A stretch of 10,000 bases of DNA from Asticcacaulis sp. (GCF_020217185.1 NZ_JAIWNX010000035.1:1-10000); one strand, 5' to 3'. Positions 1 through 7,816 are shown, counted from the stretch's first letter. Notes: generated from the sequence alone by a model not told the origin. Made by a program: numbers and translations.

Positions 1-436
1 TAATTATTAAATAATTGTAATTTTGCAACACACTCTAAAATTGTGTCGCTAATAAAGTAAATTACAAGGTTATTTTCTTGTTGAATTAATAAAGAAATTT
101 GGTATTTTTAATACGCATACCGTATACGACAATCGTTTTCATTAAAAATTTGTAATTGTGCAGCGCAGCATAACCTCATCGCCCATGAAGCGAACCCGCG
201 ACGGGAGATTCAATCTTCTGAGGGAACGACGCTTTCCCGGAAGCGTGCCACGGGGTGCCTCAAGTTCGTCTGGGTCAGACCCCAGCTATATCGGCATCGG
301 ATATAATTGCGATACATATGAGAGGTCGAAGGGGCCTGTATCCAAACAGCCAAGCAGGCAGATTGCTGAGCACAAAACTTGGCTTTCACAGACGATCAGA
401 AAAGACGTGAATGGAGCGATCTTTTAAAAAGATATG
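1..436. other. Stretch with no recognised gene, AT-rich at its left end
   Basis: Positions 1 to about 157 are strikingly AT-rich, with runs of A and T and no credible ribosome binding site. This contrasts with the GC-rich genes to the right. From about 158 the composition becomes mixed. A GTG-started open frame of 89 codons (158-427) has no Shine-Dalgarno sequence, no recognisable domain and low-complexity Ser/Arg content, so I do not call it a gene. Small hairpins are visible, for example ACGCTT/AAGCGT at 229-246 and CTGGG/CCCAG near 270-288, and a GATTC (GANTC) site lies at 207-211. The AT-rich part could be a promoter region for a gene to the left, or foreign DNA. The sequence does not decide. 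Confidence 0.5.
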
Positions 437-544
437 GCGAAAGCGATGGAATTGGCTGCGCTGCGCTCCGCCGAAACGCCGCCTGACGGCGGCGTTTTCG
501 AACCCAGGGTTCGAAGTCCCGGACAGCTTTCGATCTTCGGGCCA
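437..544 (+). pseudogene. Possible degenerate tRNA (tRNA-Leu-like) relic
   Basis: The segment begins with GCGAAAG at 437-443 and a D-arm-like GATGGAATTGG at 445-455. Both match the usual start of bacterial tRNA-Leu. It later contains a T-arm-like GGGTTCGAAGTCCC at 508-521 and ends in G-CCA at 541-544. CGAAAGC (438-444) can pair with GCTTTCG (526-532). No proper cloverleaf forms: there is no anticodon arm, a GC hairpin occupies the middle, and about ten extra bases separate the T-arm from the CCA. It can be read as a decayed tRNA facing the intact tRNA-Ser, but chance resemblance is quite possible. Confidence 0.22.
474..498 (+). terminator. GC-rich hairpin with short T run
   Basis: AAACGCCGCC (474-483) pairs perfectly with GGCGGCGTTT (488-497) around a TGAC loop, and T498 extends the T run to four. 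This resembles an intrinsic terminator on the plus strand, although the T tract is short and there is no clear gene upstream. The A residues at its left end make it weakly bidirectional. Confidence 0.4.
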
Positions 545-584
545 CTAAAAAAGCCAGCCCTTCGGGGCTGGCTTTTTTAGTGGC
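541..584. terminator. Perfect 20-bp palindromic terminator beside tRNA-Ser
   Basis: Positions 541-560 are exactly the reverse complement of 565-584, with a TTCG tetraloop at 561-564. The core GCCAGCCC/GGGCTGGC stem is flanked by A6 and T6, so it should terminate transcription in both directions. On the minus strand it follows the tRNA-Ser gene directly, and its outer arm includes the tRNA discriminator base and CCA (581-584). The opposite arm therefore carries a mirror-image GCCA at 541-544, as if another tRNA once ended there. Confidence 0.8.
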
Positions 585-672
585 GGAGACGATGGGATTC
601 GAACCCATGGTACCCTTTTAGGGGTACGCTCATTTAGCAAACGAGTGCCTTCAGCCTCTCGGCCACGTCTCC
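581..672 (-). tRNA. tRNA-Ser (anticodon GCU)
   Basis: Read on the minus strand, the gene starts GGAGACG at 672-666 and ends CGTCTCC, discriminator G, then an encoded CCA at 583-581. The acceptor stem is a perfect 7 bp. The D-arm has the serine-type GGCCGAGAGGCTGAAGGC. The anticodon arm is CTCGT-TTGCTAA-ATGAG with anticodon GCT. A long class II variable arm (GTACCCC/AGGGGTAC type) and a T-arm with TTCGAAT in the loop follow. The total of 92 nt with CCA suits tRNA-Ser. It decodes AGC/AGU codons. Upstream on the minus strand (about 675-705) TTGCCA and CTAAGT, about 16 nt apart, are a weak promoter candidate. Termination is by the adjoining palindrome. Confidence 0.95.
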
Positions 673-801
673 GCACTAAGGGTTCACTTAGCCTGACTTG
701 TCCCAAATGGCAACGGGCAATCCAAGCCCCCCTCTGGAAAAGTGTGAACATCGTCGCATCGGCCGAAAATCACGATTTGCCTTATGGAAAAAGGGCTTGC
801 G

Positions 802-816
802 TTAACGGTTATCTAA
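802..816. promoter_or_regulatory. Candidate CtrA-type box upstream of hfsE
   Basis: The sequence TTAA-CGGTTAT-CTAA matches the CtrA consensus TTAA-N7-TTAA at seven of eight fixed bases and lies 66 bp before the hfsE start. Its first nine bases, TTAACGGTT, are identical to the minus-strand reading of the perfect box upstream of hfsA. CtrA is the cell-cycle response regulator of Caulobacterales. Control of this promoter by CtrA is inferred. The rest of the 673-881 spacer shows no other clear element. Confidence 0.4.
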
Positions 817-881
817 ACGCCGTGTGGCAGGGTGTCGGCGAAACCGCCTCAGATGATCCCCAAAGGACACCCCAAACGGTC

Positions 882-2459
882 ATGACAGACGCACGCACAG
901 GCGCCACCGCCGAAACGCTTACGCCCCCCGCCGCCCCTGACCGGGTGACGGGCGAAAAGGCCTTGCGCGTTCAGGGTTTGAGCCAGAGCCGTAAGGCCGA
1001 GGCCCCGGCCGATCACCGCCGCGGACCGTTCCGCCCTGAGCGTCTGGTGCCGCTGCGTGAGCGCCGCGCCAATGAAGCCTATGCCTACCTCTTCCGTTTC
1101 AGCGACCTGCTGCTGATCGCGGGCGTCAGCCTGTTTGTGGCGCAGGGCCTGTCGTCGCGCGGCTGGCAAGGGGCGCTGGCGGCTGACATCCTGCCGCTGC
1201 TGGTCGCTGCCGTCAGCCTGTGCTGGAGCCTCAAGAGCTTCGATCTCTACGTCTATCGTCGTCAGGAGCGCCTGAGCGGGCACCTGCTGCGCGTGCTGGC
1301 CGCCGTGACGCTCAGCCTGATCGCCGGCTTTGCGACGGCGGGCCTCAGCGGTCGTGCCGACCTGCTGATCCCTGTCTTTGGCCTGTGGGCTGTTGGCGTG
1401 TGGCTGGGTCTGGGGGCGCTGCACGGCGCATCGTTTGGGTTGGTCGCGCGCTGGCGGCGCAAAGGCTTCCTGACGCCCAATATCGTCATTGTGGGTGCCA
1501 CGCGCGACGCCAAAATCCTGATCGAAGCGGCGCTGGAACGGCGCGATGTCAATATTCTGGGCATTTTCGACGACCGCCTGTCGCGCGCCCCCGGTGACGT
1601 CTGTGGCGTGCCGGTGCTGGGCGATACCGAGGCGCTGCTGTCGCACAAGATCACGCCCTATGTCGATAGGGTGGTCGTCGCCGTCGATCCATCGGCGCGC
1701 GCCCGCGTCGAAGGCCTGATCCGTCGCCTGAGCCTCCTGCCCAATGCCGTGTCGCTGCTGGTCGATGTCGATAGCGAGGCCGGGCGCAAAACCGCTCTGG
1801 ACCGTCTGTCTGAACAAAGCCTGAGCGCCAATGGCGTCGGACCGTCGGACGCCCACCGCACCCTGCACAAACGGCTTCAGGACGTCGTGATCGGCACCCT
1901 CGCCCTGCTGATCTTCGCCCCGGTGATGGTCGTGGTCGCCCTGCTGATCAAGCTGGACAGCCCCGGCCCGGTCTTCTTCCGTCAGCGCCGTCACGGCATG
2001 AACAACGAAGTGATCACTGTGTGGAAGTTCCGTTCCATGCGCATCGAAGCGGCCGACCCGACCGCCGCGCGTCAGGTGTCGCGCGACGACGACCGCGTCA
2101 CCCGCGTCGGGCGCTTTATCCGCAAGACCAGCCTCGACGAACTGCCGCAACTGTTCAACGTTTTGCGGGGCGATATGTCGCTGGTCGGGCCGCGCCCGCA
2201 CGCCATCGGCATGAAGACCGGCGACGCCGATTCTGCCAAGCTGGTGACCGAATACGCCTGGCGGCACCGCATAAAGCCCGGCATGACCGGCTGGGCCGCC
2301 ATCAAAGGGTCACGCGGCGCGCTGGAAAACGCCGAAGACGTGCGCCGCCGCGTGCAACTCGATATCGACTATATCGAACGCCAGTCCTTCTGGTTCGACC
2401 TGTACATCATGGCCATGACGGTGCCCTGCATCCTTGGCGACCGCCACGCCGTCCGGTAA
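882..2459 (+). CDS. hfsE: HfsE: holdfast-initiating polyprenyl-phosphate sugar phosphotransferase
   Basis: The product (525 aa) belongs to the bacterial sugar transferase family (WbaP/UDP-glucose lipid carrier transferase type). These inner-membrane enzymes start a repeat unit by moving a sugar phosphate onto undecaprenyl phosphate. The N-terminus is a soluble tail, followed by hydrophobic segments at about 72-89, 102-118, 135-152 and 160-182. A Rossmann-like domain follows ([12 protein letters not shown] from 200). The catalytic C-terminal part starts with a membrane-dipping helix at 333-357. It carries PGPVFFRQ (361-368), KFRSMR (382-387), the catalytic Asp-Glu pair in SLDELPQL (417-424) and DMSLVGPRP (431-439). 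The frame is open upstream to 645, but that would run through the tRNA. The ATG at 882 has AAAGGA (862-867) upstream, a rather distant SD, so the start is likely but not certain. It is the first gene of hfsEFGH. The symbol rests on family plus gene order; PssY and PssZ are close paralogues in Caulobacter. Confidence 0.9.
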   Translation: MTDARTGATAETLTPPAAPDRVTGEKALRVQGLSQSRKAEAPADHRRGPFRPERLVPLRERRANEAYAYLFRFSDLLLIAGVSLFVAQGLSSRGWQGALAADILPLLVAAVSLCWSLKSFDLYVYRRQERLSGHLLRVLAAVTLSLIAGFATAGLSGRADLLIPVFGLWAVGVWLGLGALHGASFGLVARWRRKGFLTPNIVIVGATRDAKILIEAALERRDVNILGIFDDRLSRAPGDVCGVPVLGDTEALLSHKITPYVDRVVVAVDPSARARVEGLIRRLSLLPNAVSLLVDVDSEAGRKTALDRLSEQSLSANGVGPSDAHRTLHKRLQDVVIGTLALLIFAPVMVVVALLIKLDSPGPVFFRQRRHGMNNEVITVWKFRSMRIEAADPTAARQVSRDDDRVTRVGRFIRKTSLDELPQLFNVLRGDMSLVGPRPHAIGMKTGDADSAKLVTEYAWRHRIKPGMTGWAAIKGSRGALENAEDVRRRVQLDIDYIERQSFWFDLYIMAMTVPCILGDRHAVR

Positions 2460-2464
2460 GGCCG

Positions 2465-3928
2465 ATGTTCTGGAAAGGCCTGTGGGGATACCTTCCCGCC
2501 AATCTGTTGCAGGGGTTGATCGGGTTTGCCACCCTGATCACCTTTACCCGCCTTCTGTCGCCCGATGACTATGGCCGCTATGCGCTGGCCTTTGGCGTAT
2601 CGAGTCTTGCTCAGACCCTGTGCTTTACCTGGATCGAAGCGGCCATGGCACGCTTTTATCCGTCGGAATCGCGCGAAGACCCCGAAGCCCCGGCGCTGTA
2701 TGGCACGCTCTATCGCCTGTTTGCGGGGGTGACTGTGGTGTTTGCCGTCGTCTGCGCCGCCGGTCTGTGGCTGTGGCCCGCGCCGGAGGCGCACACGCAG
2801 GCACTCAAGCTGGCCATTGGCTGCGGGCTGGGCGTCGTCGTCTTCCGCAGCCTGATCAAGATGGTGCAGGAACAGCGCCGCTCCGAAGGGCGCGTCGGCA
2901 CCGCCTCGACGCTGGATATGATCCAGACCGTCGGCGGGTTTGCTCTCGGCGCTCTGTTGGCGTGGGCCGGTTTAGGGGGCGGCGCGCCGCTGCTGGCCGC
3001 CGGGATCGTGGCCGCCGCCTGTCTGCCGTTTGTCGCCCGCGAAGACTGGGGCCGCGCGCGCAAGGGGGCCTTCGATGCCGCCCGTGCCCGGCAGTACGCC
3101 CATTACGGCCTGCCCGTTTCGGCCAGCCTGATCCTCACCCTGGCGCTCTATACGGTGGACCGCTTTCTGATCGCCGGCTTCCTGTCCGAAGCCGAGGCCG
3201 GGGCCTATCACGCGGGCTATAGCCTCGCCTCGCGCATCCTCGACGTGCTGTTTTTGTGGTTCGGTGCCGCAGGTGGCCCGGCGCTGGTGCACGCGCTGGA
3301 AAGCGGCGGTCCCGACGCCCTGAAAGCTCACGCCCGCGATCAGTTCCGCGTCATGGCGCTGGTGCTGTTTCCGGCGGTCGGCGGGCTGATCGCCGTCGAA
3401 GCGCCGCTGGCTCAACTATTGATTGGCGAAGGCCTGCGCGCACAGGCCCTCAGCGTCACCGCCCTGATCAGCGTCGGTGCCTTGCTGTCGGGCTTTAACA
3501 CCTATTATTTCCTTCAGGCCTTTACCCTGTCAAAAAAAACAAAACTTTTGACCGTGGCCATGGCCATTCCGGCCATTGCCAATGTCGGACTGAACCTGTG
3601 GCTGATCCCGCTTTACGGTCTGTGGGGGGCCGGTCTGGCGACCGCGCTGAGCTTTGGCATTGGGCTGATCGGCTCGTGGGCTCTGGGACGCCGCGCCATC
3701 GCCCTGCCCGTGCCGTGGCGTGACCTGATGCTGACGGCCGCCGCCACCTTGGTGATGGTCCTGTGCGTGCGGCTGATCCCCGCCTTTGGCGGTATCGTTG
3801 AACTGGTACTAAAGGGCGTGACCGGCGTCGTGGTCTATGCCGTGCTGGCTCTGGCCCTGAACCTCAACGACGTCCGCGCGCACAGCCAACGCTTCCTTAA
3901 ACGCTTTGGGTTAGGGTCGGCCGCATGA
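2465..3928 (+). CDS. hfsF: HfsF: Wzx-like polysaccharide flippase
   Basis: This 487-aa, highly hydrophobic protein fits the MOP-superfamily oligosaccharide flippases (Wzx/RfbX type). These move the undecaprenyl-linked repeat unit across the inner membrane. The N-terminal GLIGFATLITFTRLLSPDDYG (about 17-37) is the typical first-helix signature (FTRLLSPxDYGxYA). About 12 to 14 membrane helices can be counted, with a charged loop at about 190-212 between the halves and the motif LNLWLIPLYGLWGAGLAT (about 376-393), common near helices 11-12 of this family. An ATG at 2465, with AAGG five bases ahead and five bases after the hfsE stop, is chosen over the much longer open frame, which overlaps hfsE. 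The end overlaps hfsG by 4 nt (ATGA). Length is normal for the family. Substrate specificity is inferred from the neighbours. Confidence 0.9.
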   Translation: MFWKGLWGYLPANLLQGLIGFATLITFTRLLSPDDYGRYALAFGVSSLAQTLCFTWIEAAMARFYPSESREDPEAPALYGTLYRLFAGVTVVFAVVCAAGLWLWPAPEAHTQALKLAIGCGLGVVVFRSLIKMVQEQRRSEGRVGTASTLDMIQTVGGFALGALLAWAGLGGGAPLLAAGIVAAACLPFVAREDWGRARKGAFDAARARQYAHYGLPVSASLILTLALYTVDRFLIAGFLSEAEAGAYHAGYSLASRILDVLFLWFGAAGGPALVHALESGGPDALKAHARDQFRVMALVLFPAVGGLIAVEAPLAQLLIGEGLRAQALSVTALISVGALLSGFNTYYFLQAFTLSKKTKLLTVAMAIPAIANVGLNLWLIPLYGLWGAGLATALSFGIGLIGSWALGRRAIALPVPWRDLMLTAAATLVMVLCVRLIPAFGGIVELVLKGVTGVVVYAVLALALNLNDVRAHSQRFLKRFGLGSAA

Positions 3929-4842
3929 CCGCCACCGTCGTCACCAATGCCGCCTATGAAGCCGCCCCGCCACCGCGCCTGTCGGTGCTGATCCCCTTCT
4001 ATAAGGAAAGCCCGGCCACCCTGCTGCGCGCCCTGACGCCGACGCCGGGGGTGGAGATCGTGCTGCTGGATGACGGGTCCGGGCAGCTCGAACTGACGCA
4101 AGAGGTGATGTCAACGATTGATGAGATCACCCTGCCCGTCACCTTCCTCAGCCTGACGCACAATGAAGGCCGGGCGCGCGGGCGCAACCGCCTGACCCAA
4201 GCCGCGCGCGGCGATTATTTCCTGTGCCTCGATTCCGACATGCTGCCCGATGCGCCGGACTTCCTGACGCGCTGGCTTGAGGTGATGGAGGACCGGCCTG
4301 CCGTGGTGTTTGGCGGCTTTTCTCTGCTTCAGGCCCCGATGGACAAACGCTTTGCCATCCACCGCCTGATGGCGACCAAAAGCGACTGCCTCGATGCCGC
4401 CACCCGCGCCCTGATGCCGGAAAAATACGTCTTCACCTCGAACCTGCTGATCCGCCGCGACGTCTTCGCCGCGCAGGATTTCGACAACCGCTTCACCGGC
4501 TGGGGCTGGGAAGACGTCGAATGGGCCATGCGCGTGGCGCAGCAGTTTGGCGTGCAGCACATCGACAACCCCGCCACCCATCTGGGGCTCGACACGGCGG
4601 ACACCCTGATGCGCAAGTATGAGCAATCGGTCGGCAACTTCGCCCGCGTCATAGACAAACACCCACAGGTCGTCGCCACCTATGCCAGCTACCGCGCCGC
4701 GCGCCTGATCCGCAAACTGCCCCTGCGCGGGGCCCTGCGCGCCACCTTGCGCGGCGTGATCCGCAGCGAAGCCCTGCCGCTGAAGGCCCGCGCCTTTGGC
4801 CTGCGCCTGTACCGCGCCGCCCTTTATTCCGAGGTCGTCTGA
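3925..4842 (+). CDS. hfsG: HfsG: family 2 glycosyltransferase of holdfast synthesis
   Basis: The product (305 aa) is a GT-A fold, family 2 inverting glycosyltransferase acting on the cytoplasmic face, expected to add a sugar to the lipid-linked holdfast unit. It shows LSVLIPFYKE (19-28), the nucleotide-binding DDGS (49-52), GRARGRNR (82-89), the metal-binding DxD as LDSDMLPD (102-109), and the acceptor/catalytic ED in GWGWEDVEWAMR (192-203). No membrane helices are obvious. The basic C-terminus (about 258-300, many Arg and Leu) could be amphipathic and hold it at the membrane. The start overlaps the hfsF stop as ATGA, and its own stop overlaps hfsH as TGATG, so translation of the operon is probably coupled. 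The donor sugar cannot be told from sequence. Confidence 0.9.
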   Translation: MTATVVTNAAYEAAPPPRLSVLIPFYKESPATLLRALTPTPGVEIVLLDDGSGQLELTQEVMSTIDEITLPVTFLSLTHNEGRARGRNRLTQAARGDYFLCLDSDMLPDAPDFLTRWLEVMEDRPAVVFGGFSLLQAPMDKRFAIHRLMATKSDCLDAATRALMPEKYVFTSNLLIRRDVFAAQDFDNRFTGWGWEDVEWAMRVAQQFGVQHIDNPATHLGLDTADTLMRKYEQSVGNFARVIDKHPQVVATYASYRAARLIRKLPLRGALRATLRGVIRSEALPLKARAFGLRLYRAALYSEVV

Positions 4843-5609
4843 TGAGTTATGCCGAAGCCTACGCCGCCGACCGTTCGCTGTATGGCAAGCTGCGCCGCCG
4901 CGCCTCAAAGCTGCTGTTCCGCAAACCGGCGCAGTTGAAAGGGCTGGCGAAGCCCCTGCTGACCTTTTCGTTCGATGACGCCCCGCAATCGGCGGCCATT
5001 GCCGGGGCAGGCATATTGGAGCGCCACGGCTATCGCGCCACCTATTTCATCTCCGCGGGTCTGATGGGGCAGGACAGCCATTTCGGCCCCTACACCACCG
5101 CCGCTCAGATCGCCGCCCTGAACGCGCGCGGCCATGAGATCGCCTGCCACACCCTGATGCACATCGACTGCGGTCAGGCGAAGGGTGCCGACATTGCTTT
5201 AAGCGTGGACGAAAATCAGAAGCTCATTCAATCGCTTGGCGTTCCGACTTCAACCACCTTTGCCTATCCCTATGGCGATGTGTCGCCGCAGGCCAAGGCC
5301 GTGCTGGGCGACCGCTATCGCTCATCGCGCGCCCTGCACCACGGCCTGATCCGCTCCGGCAGCGACCTCAATCAGGCCCCGGCCGTCGGCATCGAAGGCG
5401 ACAACGGTGAGCGGCTGGCGCTGGAGTGGATGGCGCAGGCGCTCAAAACCCCGCAAAGCTGGCTGGTTCTCTACACCCACGATGTGCGCGAAAACCCGTC
5501 GCCCTGGGGCTGCACGCCGGAGACGCTGGAGACACTGGCCACCGCCGCCCAGACGCTCGGCTTTGAGGTCATCACCTATGCCGAAGGGGCCCGCCGCGCA
5601 GGCGGGTAA
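4842..5609 (+). CDS. hfsH: HfsH: NodB-family polysaccharide deacetylase
   Basis: This 255-aa protein is a carbohydrate esterase family 4 deacetylase, a metal-dependent enzyme that removes N-acetyl groups. In Caulobacter HfsH partly deacetylates the holdfast polysaccharide, which is needed for its cohesion and anchoring. All the usual motifs are present: TFSFDDAP (41-48) with the catalytic base Asp45 and metal ligand Asp46; HTLMH (103-107) with the two metal-binding His; FAYPYGD (140-146); and LVLYTHDV (208-215) with the late His213. There is no signal peptide, only a basic N-terminal stretch, which agrees with a cytoplasmic enzyme. The ATG shares its A with the hfsG TGA stop. It is the last gene of the plus-strand operon. 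Confidence 0.93.
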   Translation: MSYAEAYAADRSLYGKLRRRASKLLFRKPAQLKGLAKPLLTFSFDDAPQSAAIAGAGILERHGYRATYFISAGLMGQDSHFGPYTTAAQIAALNARGHEIACHTLMHIDCGQAKGADIALSVDENQKLIQSLGVPTSTTFAYPYGDVSPQAKAVLGDRYRSSRALHHGLIRSGSDLNQAPAVGIEGDNGERLALEWMAQALKTPQSWLVLYTHDVRENPSPWGCTPETLETLATAAQTLGFEVITYAEGARRAGG

Positions 5610-5650
5610 GGCGTTCCACGGCTGCATCCTTTGATGCTCAGTTTTGGAAA

Positions 5651-5750
5651 CCACAGATTACACAGATTTGGCGCTTCGCGCCCTTGAATATGCGCCCCAC
5701 GGAAGGCGTGTGAACCGGGGCATAATCTGTGAAATCTGTGTAATCTGTGG
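5651..5750. repeat. 100-bp inverted repeat element made of 9-bp units
   Basis: CCACAGATTACACAGATTT (5651-5669) is the exact reverse complement of 5732-5750, giving a 19-bp perfect inverted repeat around a 62-bp centre. Each arm is made of a 9-bp unit: CACAGATTA and CACAGATTT on the left, and TAATCTGTG, AAATCTGTG, TAATCTGTG (5723-5749) on the right, so the right side has one unit more. A small hairpin GGCGC-TTC-GCGCC lies inside at 5670-5682. It sits between the convergent hfsH and hfsC genes, where a large hairpin could stop or stabilise both transcripts. It looks like a dispersed intergenic (REP/MITE-like) element. Confidence 0.75.
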
Positions 5751-5771
5751 TGACTCTTCAAACGCCCACCA

Positions 5772-5800
5772 CACAAACACACCCGGTTTGTGGTTATTTT
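5772..5800 (+). terminator. Candidate terminator for hfsEFGH
   Basis: CACAAAC (5772-5778) pairs with GTTTGTG (5786-5792) across a 7-nt loop, followed by GTTATTTT. The stem is short and AT-containing, so it is a weak intrinsic terminator. It touches the hfsC stop codon (5799-5801) on the other strand. Confidence 0.4.
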
Positions 5801-7100
5801 AATCGTACAGCCCGCGTCTTGGCCGCGCAGGCGCAACGGGGGCCGCAACCACCGGCCCATCGCCCGGCAGGGCCAGCTTGACGATAATCAGCACGATCAG
5901 GCACCAGCGGATGTCGTTCCAGCCGATAGCGATGCTCTCGGTCAGGCTCATCAGCGAATAGACGGTGATAAACGGCAGGGCGAAATAACCCCCGTCACCG
6001 CGATAGGTGCGGTAAAAGGCCTTCAGCCACGTCTCGATAAACACCAGCGCCCACACGGTCAGGCCGACATAGCCCAGCGCCAGCCACACCTCGTACCAGC
6101 ACGAATGGGCGTGATAGGCGCGAAAACCCGCCACCTCGGTGATCCAGCGCAGCGGGGTCCACTCCCCCTCGGTGGACCACACGACGCCGTAGCCATAGCC
6201 GGTAACCGGCTGTTTGTGCATCACAAAGTCGATCCCGGCCCAGATATTGGTGCGCCCGGTGAGCGTCGCGTCCTTACCCAGCAGGTGAAACAACTGGTCC
6301 GGCATCAGAATGACAAAACTACCCACCGCCAGCAGTACGCACACCGCAACCCAGGTCAGGAACACCCCCAGAAGCGGCCCGCGCCGCGATAGCCAGACAA
6401 AGGCCATCATCCCGGCCCCCAGAATGAGCGCCAGCAGCGAGGTCTTGGAGGTGGACATCAGCACCAGAAACGCCGCCCCGCCCGCTGCGGCAAACCACAG
6501 CCAGCGGCGTTTGGGCACCTGAATCCCCGCGGCCAGACAGGCCAGAAAGCCGACATCCATCACGGCCCCCAGATTGTTCTTTTCGGCAAAGACCCCGCGC
6601 CACGCCCCGACGAACAGCTCAGTCATGCGCCCCTTGTCCGGGAACACAATGGCCATGACAAACGACCCGGCAATCAGGATCAGATAGGTGACCGCGATCA
6701 CCTCGATCAGCCTGCTCCACGAAAAGCGCGCGGCGATGACATAGCCGGCCAGACAGGTCATGGCGAAGGCCACAAAGCGGCGCAAGGTGGCTGACGGGTC
6801 AATCGACCACAGGTAGGACGCCGCGCACAGCAGGATCAGCGTGACCAGCAGCGGCGTGCGGATCACGCCCGCCAAGACCGACTTCCACGTCAGGGCCAGA
6901 AGCACCAGCGCGCACAGGTAAACCGGATAATAGATATTGCGGATAATGGCCCCGGCCATGGGCGACTGTTCGGTCGAATAGCCAAAGATGGGCGACACCC
7001 ACCCTTGCGAAAACATGAACAGGATAAACACCGCCAGACCGAAAGACAGCCACTGCCCGTCCCAGTCCTCCCGGATGCCACGGAGGATATCGCCAACCAT
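5799..7100 (-). CDS. hfsC: HfsC: Wzy-like holdfast polysaccharide polymerase
   Basis: The product (433 aa) is a polytopic inner-membrane protein of the O-antigen ligase/polymerase (Wzy_C) family. It is expected to join repeat units on the periplasmic face. About 11 or 12 membrane helices are visible, for example near 18-33, 56-72, 82-97, 107-124, 129-153, 221-236, 243-262, 337-356 and 399-411. A long periplasmic loop (about 265-335) holds the family signature: LTGRTNIW (280-287), GYGYGVVW (301-308) and HAHSCWYEVWLALGYVGL (330-347). EKNNLG (173-178) is the usual earlier motif. The ATG at 7100 shares one base with the hfsB TGA stop, indicating translational coupling. In Caulobacter HfsC is partly redundant with a second polymerase, HfsI, which is not in this window. 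Confidence 0.9.
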   Translation of the reverse strand: MVGDILRGIREDWDGQWLSFGLAVFILFMFSQGWVSPIFGYSTEQSPMAGAIIRNIYYPVYLCALVLLALTWKSVLAGVIRTPLLVTLILLCAASYLWSIDPSATLRRFVAFAMTCLAGYVIAARFSWSRLIEVIAVTYLILIAGSFVMAIVFPDKGRMTELFVGAWRGVFAEKNNLGAVMDVGFLACLAAGIQVPKRRWLWFAAAGGAAFLVLMSTSKTSLLALILGAGMMAFVWLSRRGPLLGVFLTWVAVCVLLAVGSFVILMPDQLFHLLGKDATLTGRTNIWAGIDFVMHKQPVTGYGYGVVWSTEGEWTPLRWITEVAGFRAYHAHSCWYEVWLALGYVGLTVWALVFIETWLKAFYRTYRGDGGYFALPFITVYSLMSLTESIAIGWNDIRWCLIVLIIVKLALPGDGPVVAAPVAPARPRRGLYD

Positions 7101-7816
7101 CAGCCGCGCGCGACCTTGCGCCTCGCCGGCGGGGCGGCGGTACGGCTCTTGTTATAGACCATGCCGAGCAGACGGCCGCCCACCTGTTCAATCTCGGTTT
7201 TCAGCGCCACGCGGGCGTCGATGTCGCCCTCGCCTTCGCTGACCACCAGCACCACCCCGTCCACCAGCGGCGCCAGTTTCAGCACGGCATCCGAACGGTC
7301 AAAGGCCGGGGCATCGACCACAATGGCCTGAGCATGGGTGCGCAGGGCCTGCCAGTAGGAGGATTGCTCAAACAACCGCGCCTTTTGCCCCGGCAGCAGC
7401 AGGTGGTCGCGCAGGCGCGTCACCCACAGGCGCTTGTCCAGAAAGGGCCGTGCGATCAGGTAGTGGCTGTCGGGCACAGGCTGACCCTGCGGGTCCAGCG
7501 CCTTCGGCGACAGGGCAAAGAAGACCGAGCCATCGGGAGAGGCCGAGGATACCGGCCCCGGCGGGCCAAAGCGCGTGGGCTCCTCCAGTAAGGCCTCAAG
7601 CTGCGTCTGCTGCCGCAAGTCGGCATCGACCAGCCACACCGGGCGTTTGGCAAAGGCCGCTTCGCAACGCGCATATTCGCGCGCCACGGTCGAGACGCCT
7701 TCGCCACCGCAGGCCGACACGAACAGGAGGGCGCGCCCACGGCCGCTCCCGGCAGCCTGCGAACCGCCCCTGAGCGCCGCCATCAGATCGGCCATTTCCC
7801 GCGTCAGATCGACCAT
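7100..7816 (-). CDS. hfsB: HfsB: BY-kinase-like P-loop protein of holdfast synthesis with altered Walker A
   Basis: This 238-aa cytoplasmic protein matches the kinase half of a Wzc-type tyrosine autokinase and is encoded separately from its membrane partner HfsA. From the ATG at 7816 it shows a Walker A-like SACGGEGVST (34-43), a Walker A' VWLVDADLRQ (60-69) with both Asp, a Walker B-like AIVVDAPAF (164-172), and VDGVVLVVSEGE (185-196). The Walker A lysine (usual GEGKST) is replaced by Val41, and there is no C-terminal tyrosine cluster, only an Arg/Ala-rich tail. Autokinase activity is therefore doubtful, and it may act as a regulatory partner of HfsA. An in-frame TTG at 7825 is an alternative start; neither start has a strong SD. 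It is followed by hfsC with a 1-nt overlap. Confidence 0.85.
   Translation of the reverse strand: MVDLTREMADLMAALRGGSQAAGSGRGRALLFVSACGGEGVSTVAREYARCEAAFAKRPVWLVDADLRQQTQLEALLEEPTRFGPPGPVSSASPDGSVFFALSPKALDPQGQPVPDSHYLIARPFLDKRLWVTRLRDHLLLPGQKARLFEQSSYWQALRTHAQAIVVDAPAFDRSDAVLKLAPLVDGVVLVVSEGEGDIDARVALKTEIEQVGGRLLGMVYNKSRTAAPPARRKVARG

Noticed and set aside
158..427. 89-codon open frame starting GTG on the plus strand
   Set aside because: It has no ribosome binding site and no recognisable domain, its composition is biased, and it sits in a region of mixed composition and small hairpins. It is most likely chance.
437..544. Selenocysteine tRNA (3' end GATCTTCGGGCCA resembles selC)
   Set aside because: There is no matching 5' acceptor strand upstream and no long D-arm or UCA anticodon, so the likeness is superficial.
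645..881. Upstream extension of the hfsE frame
   Set aside because: It would start inside the tRNA-Ser gene and has no family resemblance. The ATG at 882 gives a normal-length protein.
849..2267. 472-codon minus-strand open frame opposite hfsE
   Set aside because: It is antisense to a clear sugar transferase gene. Its product is low-complexity and rich in Gln, His, Asp and Arg, typical of a GC-rich shadow frame.
2021..2464. Upstream extension of the hfsF frame
   Set aside because: It overlaps the catalytic part of hfsE and is Arg-rich and motif-free. The ATG at 2465 with its SD fits the flippase N-terminus.
5651..5750. CRISPR array
   Set aside because: The units are only 9 bp, inverted between arms and without regular spacers.
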